A stretch of DNA of 64,000 nt from Sphingopyxis sp. YR583. Lineage in GTDB: Bacteria > Pseudomonadota > Alphaproteobacteria > Sphingomonadales > Sphingomonadaceae. Of the stretch, positions 59,252 to 64,000 are shown in pieces. The DNA lies in contig NZ_FNWK01000001.1 in the NCBI RefSeq assembly GCF_900108295.1, positions 2,229,001-2,293,000 of the forward strand, written 5' to 3'. The notes below the pieces were generated by a model. That model worked only from the letters and a program-made list of their open reading frames with translations, had not been told where the DNA came from and ran no database searches. The position numbers and the translations under genes were made by a program. Position 1 is the first letter of the stretch. Each line of letters starts with the position of its first letter.

Positions 59252-59395
59252 AAGATTCGGGAAAATTGTCTGAATTTCTGCGTTTTGTGGCGTGCTGGGC
59301 TGATGACCAACAAGAACAAACCATAAACAAAACCCTTTCCTACATTCCTCCGCCCGGTCATATCCTGTCCGGTTTGGCAGACAGGAGGGCATATC

Positions 59396-60484
59396 ATGCA
59401 GAACCGGACACCGATCGCGGCGGAGGCTCGGCCGCCGCTTCCCGACTTTACGCCGGTGCCGCGCAAATACCGGCACGACGGGTGGACGCCCGAGCGGCAA
59501 CGGGCGTTTATCGCGGCGCTCGCCGATACGGGGTCGGTCAGCCGCGCGGCGGCGATGGTCAATATGGCGCAGACGAACTGCTATACGCTGCGGCGCGCCG
59601 ATGGGGCGGAGGGCTTTCGGCGGGCGTGGGAGGCGGCGCTCGATTTCGGGGTCGCGCGGCTGAAGGATATCGCGTTCGAACGCGCGATCGACGGCTATCT
59701 AGTGCCCGTCTTTGTCGCGGGCAAGCTGATGGGGTTTCGCCGCAAGCATAATGACGCGCTGCTGATGTTCTGCCTTCGCCATTACGGGCAGGATGCGGGC
59801 GGCAAGCGGACGACGATCAACTATTTCTCGACGCGCGCCGGGGCTGTTGCAGTGGCCGGGGCTTCGGGTGGCGGCGCTGGTGCGATGGGCGTCTCGACTG
59901 CGCTCGACACGAACGGGAATGGAGCGGCGGCGGGCGCAATGGCGGAGGCTTCGACGACGACGGTGCGGACGGTGATCCACGGCGGCGCGGGGACGGGCGA
60001 GCCAGCGGCCGCGCAGGATGCGGCGGCGGGGCTGATCGAGGGGTTCGAGGGGGTGGCGCTCGACCGGCAAGCCGAGGCCGAGATCGGCGCGGCGCTGCTC
60101 GCGCTCGCCGAGCGGCAACGCGCGCTGATCGCTGCGGCCGACGAGGGCGGGGTCGAGGCGATTGCGGCGCAGATCGACGATCCCGGGGTCGGGCTGGTGC
60201 GGCTGGGCGAGACGGGCATTCCCTTTTACGGGCCGCTGCAGGTGCATGAGGGGCTGGCCGACGCCGATCCGGTGCAGCGCTTTGCGGGCGAGGCCGACTG
60301 GGTCGAGGCGGGCGGCGATATTCCCGAGGGCTATCGCGAATGGATCGAGGGGGCCGAGGCGCGCGGCGAACGGACGCCGGCGGTGCCGCTGCCCGCCCGT
60401 CCACCCGAGGGCGACGGGATTGCCGAGGTCCGCAAACGTCCCTCGCGCCATCGCCGTGCGAAGCGCGACGGGGCGGGGCGATAG
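59396..60484 (+). CDS. terminase-small-subunit-like HTH protein
   Basis: 362 residues. Residues about 25-125 carry an HTH of phage-terminase small subunit type (GWTPERQRAFIAALADTGSV, SRAAAMVNM, YTLRRADGAEGFRRAW). An Ala/Gly-rich linker of about 100 residues and a C-terminal acidic region ending in basic RKRPSRHRRAKRDG follow. No other phage genes are near, and such proteins are common as single chromosomal genes in sphingomonads. It probably binds DNA or acts as a regulator. It is divergent from the DndB-like gene, with the palindrome in the shared 272-bp spacer. Confidence 0.75.
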   Translation: MQNRTPIAAEARPPLPDFTPVPRKYRHDGWTPERQRAFIAALADTGSVSRAAAMVNMAQTNCYTLRRADGAEGFRRAWEAALDFGVARLKDIAFERAIDGYLVPVFVAGKLMGFRRKHNDALLMFCLRHYGQDAGGKRTTINYFSTRAGAVAVAGASGGGAGAMGVSTALDTNGNGAAAGAMAEASTTTVRTVIHGGAGTGEPAAAQDAAAGLIEGFEGVALDRQAEAEIGAALLALAERQRALIAAADEGGVEAIAAQIDDPGVGLVRLGETGIPFYGPLQVHEGLADADPVQRFAGEADWVEAGGDIPEGYREWIEGAEARGERTPAVPLPARPPEGDGIAEVRKRPSRHRRAKRDGAGR

Positions 60485-60676
60485 GCATTGGTGCGGGCGG
60501 TCGATCGCGCCTGCGACATCGGACCCGAACAAAAACCGGCGGTCCATGCATCCATGCGGGCCGCCCGCGCCGTCCCCTGCATGACCGGTGCGGCATCGTG
60601 CGAATATGCGCGTGCCCGAAGCCATTTTTCGGCCAAGATTTGGCGCGATGCATGGGCCGGACGGGAGGGGTTATCG

Positions 60677-61198
60677 ATGACGAACAGACCAATGACTGTA
60701 TCGCTCGCGCTGCTGGCGTGCTGCGCCGCGCCGCTTCAGGCGCAGACGGTGAATCCCTATCAGGACGGCGGCTATCGCGGCGGCGCAGGGCCGGTCGCGA
60801 CGGGCGGCTTCGTCGGCGCGCGGCTGCGCATCCCGCTCGGCGAAACGCGCAGTGACGAGCGCCGGAAAATGCGCGTCGGGCTGACCGTCGCGCCGATGCA
60901 GCGGAGCGACGGGACGGGGCTGCGCGGGCCCGCCTGGCGGATCGGCGAGGGGCTGGAGTTCGGCTTTGCCGAGGGTGGCGCGACCCCGCAACTCTCGATC
61001 GGCGGGCAGCGGCTGACGGGGCCGGGCGCGGCAGGGCTGCGCTATGCCCCCGGCGGCGCGACCCCGGCGAAGGGGCGCAGCAACATGTCGGACGCGGGGA
61101 CCGTGGCGGCGGTCGTCGGCGGGCTCGCGCTGCTGGCGGGCATCGGCCTGCTCGTCGCGCTCGACGCGTCGGACGACCCCGACCGCTGCTGCGAATAG
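60677..61198 (+). CDS. exported Gly-rich protein of unknown function
   Basis: 173 residues from ATG 60677 (GGGAGGGG before it), with signal peptide ending LQAQT. The middle has tandem Gly-rich beta segments (DGGYRGGAGPVATGGFVGAR, LEFGFAEGGATPQLSIGG). The C-terminus holds a hydrophobic helix (TVAAVVGGLALLAGIGLLVA) followed by a short acidic tail with CC. Family unknown; it looks like an outer-membrane- or periplasm-associated protein. It converges on the PepSY gene 24 bp away. Confidence 0.75.
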   Translation: MTNRPMTVSLALLACCAAPLQAQTVNPYQDGGYRGGAGPVATGGFVGARLRIPLGETRSDERRKMRVGLTVAPMQRSDGTGLRGPAWRIGEGLEFGFAEGGATPQLSIGGQRLTGPGAAGLRYAPGGATPAKGRSNMSDAGTVAAVVGGLALLAGIGLLVALDASDDPDRCCE

Positions 61199-61222
61199 GG
61201 GGCCGAGCCGGAGCCGCTCCGG

Positions 61223-62746
61223 TCAGGCCGGCGCGGTCGCGGGTTCGGGCTTTGTCGCGGTGGCGGCGCCGCGCCGCTTCCACAGGAGCAGGAACAGCCC
61301 GCCCGCGATCAGCGACGCGTTGACGATCCACGCCATGCCGTCGGCCGCGCCGATGCCGCCGCGCAGCGCCAAATGGGTCGCGGCGGCAGCGAGAGTGAGC
61401 GCGCCGGTCGCGAGGCGGCCGAGCGTCGAGAGGCTTGTCGCGGGAAGGCGGATCGCGGCGATCAGGAAGATCAGGCTGACGGCGAGCCATGCGGCAATCG
61501 CGGCGGGCGCGCTCGCGATGGCGAGGCCCGCGACCGCGGCGGCGGCGATGCCCGCGGGCTGGCCCCAGACGGTCGCGGCCCATGCGCGTTCCCACGCGGG
61601 CGCGGGGCGGCCCTTGTCGCGGCGGCGCGCGAGCCAGATGTGGACCCCGCTCGCGGCCAGATAAGTGAGGCCGAGCCCGAGCGCGGAATAGACGATCTTG
61701 ACGATCCCGCCGCCGAACCAGCCGAAATGAACCTGTCCCATGCCGCCGAGCAGATCCTCGCCGAGGTTGTTGTCGGTCGCCTTTTGCTGATTGTAGATCG
61801 TCGCGTCGCGGCGGAAGGCATAGCTGTCGGTGCCCGCCATGCGGTTCGGCTGCTTGACGTTGAACAGCGCCGCGCCGCCCTGCTCGGTCGGATGTTCGGT
61901 GAAGATATAGGTGAGGCGGCCGCCGTCCTGCGGCAGCTTGGCATACATGGGGCGAAGGTCGAGCACCGGCGCGGGGCGCGGATCGTCGACCGGCGGTGCA
62001 GGGATGAAGAGCGCATAGACCTTGCCCACATCGCCGTTGAACATCGCCATGCCGAGCACCCCGACGATGATCGTCGTGAGGCCGAGGAAGGCGCCGGTCA
62101 GCGAGATGATGATGTGAAAGGGCAGCGCCCAGACGCCGAGCCGGTTGTGAAGGTCGGCCTCCTGCAACCGCTTCGATCCGCCGAGCCGGAGGTGGAAGGC
62201 GTCGCGGAAGATGCGCGGGTGCGCGAGGATGCCCGAGATGAGCGAGGAGAGCAAAGCGACGCCGATCAACCCGACGAGGAAGCCGCCCCACGTGCGCGGC
62301 AGGTGGAGGTTGATGTGGAGGCGCGTGATGAACTCGGTCCACGCGAACTCGGTCGACGGGGCGAGCTTGCCCGCGGCGTCGGCGACGAACTCGCGGTCCG
62401 CGTCGGCATCGACATGGAGGAGGAGGCGCGGGAAGTCGGCGGTGGGGAGCGTGATATAAACATGCTCGACCCCCGGGCCGCCCGCGGCGATGGCGCCTTC
62501 GAACGCGGTCTGCACGGCTTCGGGTGAGGCCTCGGTGAGCTGCGGCGCGGTCGCGCTCTCCCAACGCTGGAACTCGTGCGCGAAGACCGCGATGCTGCCC
62601 GACAGGCAGATGAGATAGATGAGCGCGGCGAAGGCGAGGCCGAGGCTGCTGTGCCCGCGGAGCACCGCGCGGACGAAGCCCGCCGGGATGCGCGACATCA
62701 GATCCTTTTTCTTGGCGGGCCTTGCGGGCTTGGGAGCGGCGGTCAT
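61223..62746 (-). CDS. PepSY-associated membrane protein, iron-uptake type
   Basis: 507 residues. A PepSY_TM architecture is visible: helix 1 (LAFAALIYLICLSGSIAVFA), the PepSY-type domain (ATAPQLTEASPEAV, YITLPTADFPRLLLHV), then the conserved HINLHLP and TWGGFLVGLIGVALLSSLIS helices. DLHNRLGVWALPFHIIISLT and a TM/HIW segment near 360 follow (LTYLAASGVHIWLARRR). These histidine-rich membrane proteins accompany TonB receptors and are thought to be siderophore-iron reductases or transport helpers. Its ATG overlaps the upstream gene stop (ATGA). A Fur-like box and a divergent TonB receptor lie upstream of the pair. Confidence 0.88.
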   Translation of the reverse strand: MTAAPKPARPAKKKDLMSRIPAGFVRAVLRGHSSLGLAFAALIYLICLSGSIAVFAHEFQRWESATAPQLTEASPEAVQTAFEGAIAAGGPGVEHVYITLPTADFPRLLLHVDADADREFVADAAGKLAPSTEFAWTEFITRLHINLHLPRTWGGFLVGLIGVALLSSLISGILAHPRIFRDAFHLRLGGSKRLQEADLHNRLGVWALPFHIIISLTGAFLGLTTIIVGVLGMAMFNGDVGKVYALFIPAPPVDDPRPAPVLDLRPMYAKLPQDGGRLTYIFTEHPTEQGGAALFNVKQPNRMAGTDSYAFRRDATIYNQQKATDNNLGEDLLGGMGQVHFGWFGGGIVKIVYSALGLGLTYLAASGVHIWLARRRDKGRPAPAWERAWAATVWGQPAGIAAAAVAGLAIASAPAAIAAWLAVSLIFLIAAIRLPATSLSTLGRLATGALTLAAAATHLALRGGIGAADGMAWIVNASLIAGGLFLLLWKRRGAATATKPEPATAPA

Positions 62747-63318
62747 GCGAAGCCCTTCACGATGGCGGCGGTGAAGCTGACGAGCGCGACGCCGGTGAGC
62801 ACGGCGGTCGCGCGGAGGATGCGGTTGTCGGCGAGCGTCCATGCCATGCAGGCGCCCCACGCGACGGGGACGATGAGCCCGCCGACGACGAGGCGCGTCT
62901 GCTGTTCGCCGGGGACGAGCGCGGCCCAGGCGATGCCGACGCCCATCGCGGCGACCATGCCGATCGGCCCGGCCAGCAACCAGCGAAGCGTCTCGCGTCC
63001 CTTGGTCGTTGCGCGGTCGGAGGGTTCGGGGGCGAGGCTTTCGCGTGCGGTGCGCGCCTTGGCCTGACGGACGGTGTAATTTGCGGCGACCATGCCGAGC
63101 GCGGCGGTCGAGACGATCGCGAGCGCCACAAAAGGCCCGCGCGCGGGGCCGAGCGCCCAGGCCGGAAGGATCGTCGCGGCAGCGATCAGCAGCCAGCCGG
63201 CGACGACAAGCCCGGTCTGTTGATCCTTGCCGCGCCACGAGCGGCGCAACAGCCAGGTGCCCGCACCCGCCGCCACGGCAATCAGCAGCGCCGGCAAAAG
63301 CGCCGAACTGTCGTCCAT
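62743..63318 (-). CDS. membrane protein coupled to the PepSY gene
   Basis: 191 residues, with about six transmembrane helices (ALLPALLIAVAAGAGTWLL, GLVVAGWLLIAAATILPAWA, PFVALAIVSTAALGMVAAN, LAGPIGMVAAMGVGIAWAAL, AWGACMAWTLADNRIL). It is not a recognised family. The overlap with the PepSY gene and the divergent Fur-like promoter make it part of the same iron-regulated unit. It may be a subunit of the reductase or transport complex (inference). Confidence 0.78.
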   Translation of the reverse strand: MDDSSALLPALLIAVAAGAGTWLLRRSWRGKDQQTGLVVAGWLLIAAATILPAWALGPARGPFVALAIVSTAALGMVAANYTVRQAKARTARESLAPEPSDRATTKGRETLRWLLAGPIGMVAAMGVGIAWAALVPGEQQTRLVVGGLIVPVAWGACMAWTLADNRILRATAVLTGVALVSFTAAIVKGFA

Positions 63319-63347
63319 ATGTCCCCCTGTATCGTTCCGGCCTAACT

Positions 63348-63366
63348 ATTGACTCTCATTCGCAAT
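63348..63366. promoter_or_regulatory. Fur-like box between PepSY unit and TonB receptor
   Basis: ATTGACTCTCATTCGCAAT (63348-63366) has ATTG/CAAT ends and a central CATTCG, resembling alphaproteobacterial Fur operators that precede TonB receptors. It is centred between divergent genes of iron-uptake type. Confidence 0.55.
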
Positions 63367-63409
63367 AGCAATAGCGGCCCTGCGATAGCCAAGCGGGGAG
63401 CTAAAGACA

Positions 63410-64000
63410 ATGACCAACTCTTTCCGGCCGGTTCTGGCCCTGATGCTGGCGAGCGCGGCGATGCCGGCCTATGCTGACGAAGCGGCGATGGAGTCGGCCG
63501 CCGCGGACGCGGGCGTTGCGGGCGAAAGCAACGAGATCGTTGTGACGGGCCTGAAATTCGATCGCTCGCTTCAGGATACGCCGACGAGCGTCAAGGTGTT
63601 CACCGCGGAAGAGATCGACCGGCAGAATCTGATTTCGGTCTATGACCTGATCGATCGCACCGCGAACGTCGCGTCGACCTTTGCCGAGTCCGGGTTCAAC
63701 ATTCGCGGCATTTCGAGCACCAATGTGTCGGGCACCGGTTTCGGCGACCTCGCCACCGTCTATCTCGACGGATCGCCGTTGCCGCGCGAAGCGAGCGGCG
63801 GCGGGCCGCTCGACCTCTGGGATCTCGATCAGGTGGAAATCCTGCGCGGGCCGCAGTCGACGCTGCAGGGGCGCAACGCGCTGGCGGGCGCGATCATCCT
63901 CAAGACCACCGACCCGAGCTTCGAGTGGAAGGGCAAGGCGCGCGCGATGATCACCGACGCCGACGGCGAATATCGCCTCGCCGCCGCGGTGGGCGGGCCG
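63410..64000 (+). CDS. TonB-dependent receptor, N-terminal part
   Basis: The frame is open to the window end; 197 residues are visible. Signal peptide MTNSFRPVLALMLASAAMPA is followed by TonB box-like EIVVTGLKFD. Then comes a plug with QDTPTSVKVFTAEEIDRQN, FNIRGISST, ATVYLDGSPLP and VEILRGPQSTLQGRNALAGA. Divergent from the PepSY/membrane-protein pair and next to the Fur-like box, it probably imports a ferric siderophore. The missing barrel prevents a ligand guess. Confidence 0.92.
   Translation, partial: MTNSFRPVLALMLASAAMPAYADEAAMESAAADAGVAGESNEIVVTGLKFDRSLQDTPTSVKVFTAEEIDRQNLISVYDLIDRTANVASTFAESGFNIRGISSTNVSGTGFGDLATVYLDGSPLPREASGGGPLDLWDLDQVEILRGPQSTLQGRNALAGAIILKTTDPSFEWKGKARAMITDADGEYRLAAAVGGP

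Noticed and set aside
59817..62564. Very long minus-strand open frame of 915 codons
   Set aside because: It is extremely Arg/Pro-rich, runs antisense to real genes and through the PepSY gene in another frame, and lacks any fold. It is a GC-composition shadow.

Overview
The window is GC-rich, densely coded DNA from an alphaproteobacterium, most likely a sphingomonad close to Sphingopyxis. That placement is inferred from protein character: several TonB-dependent receptors, a SciP-type (DUF1153) CtrA antagonist, an UrcA remnant, a LytTR two-component pair and PepSY/TonB iron genes. No species can be proven by eye. No rRNA, tRNA or CRISPR array was found.

Region 1 (1-9993) is one operon-like block. 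It holds the 3' part of a giant cadherin/Ig-like repeat protein with 273-bp units, an outer-membrane TolC-family lipoprotein, a HlyD-type adaptor, a GAF-HlyD fusion and an M50 metalloprotease-HlyD fusion, and it ends at a clear terminator. No ABC ATPase or RND pump is present, so this looks like a non-canonical export or maturation machine for the repeat protein. It is the strongest candidate for an undescribed system.

Region 2 (10 kb-26 kb) is mixed. It holds a short tyrosine recombinase, a divergent LysR/SDR pair with a palindromic operator, a glycine-zipper protein, a SciP paralogue with a CtrA-like box, an exported TPR-CHAT protein, an alpha/beta hydrolase and a deletion scar joining a ParB-like gene to a TonB receptor remnant. 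A decayed stretch with a candidate sRNA follows, then a large exported lipase-like esterase and a tiny AKAEAKPEA-repeat protein.

Region 3 (24.3-34.8 kb) pairs a LytS/LytTR-type two-component system with a divergent operon of six exported proteins: a retropepsin-like protease, two unknowns, a TonB receptor and two more unknowns. After it come a galactokinase pseudogene, a ROK sugar kinase and a cupin.

Region 4 (34.9-43.1 kb) looks like a sulfate-ester scavenging locus: TonB receptor, TauD/AtsK dioxygenase, arylsulfatase, second dioxygenase and an FAD/NAD(P) protein. It carries a possible 8-codon Cys leader peptide, a promoter-like motif shared by two of its transcription units, and tandem hairpins before the sulfatase.

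Region 5 (43-57.6 kb) is mostly housekeeping or envelope functions: an ECF sigma factor with a membrane partner; a TelA/XpaC/YqiJ-like/flotillin operon; a bile-acid-symporter-like transporter; a nucleosidase; a TPR/cytochrome c/M15 peptidase trio; TypA; an FAD dehydrogenase; and an RluE-type pseudouridine synthase.

Region 6 (57.6-64 kb) contains a solitary DGQHR/DndB-like gene preceded by a 56-bp palindrome, a terminase-small-subunit-like protein, an exported unknown, and an iron-uptake pair (PepSY membrane protein plus partner, divergent from a TonB receptor that runs off the window) around a Fur-like box.
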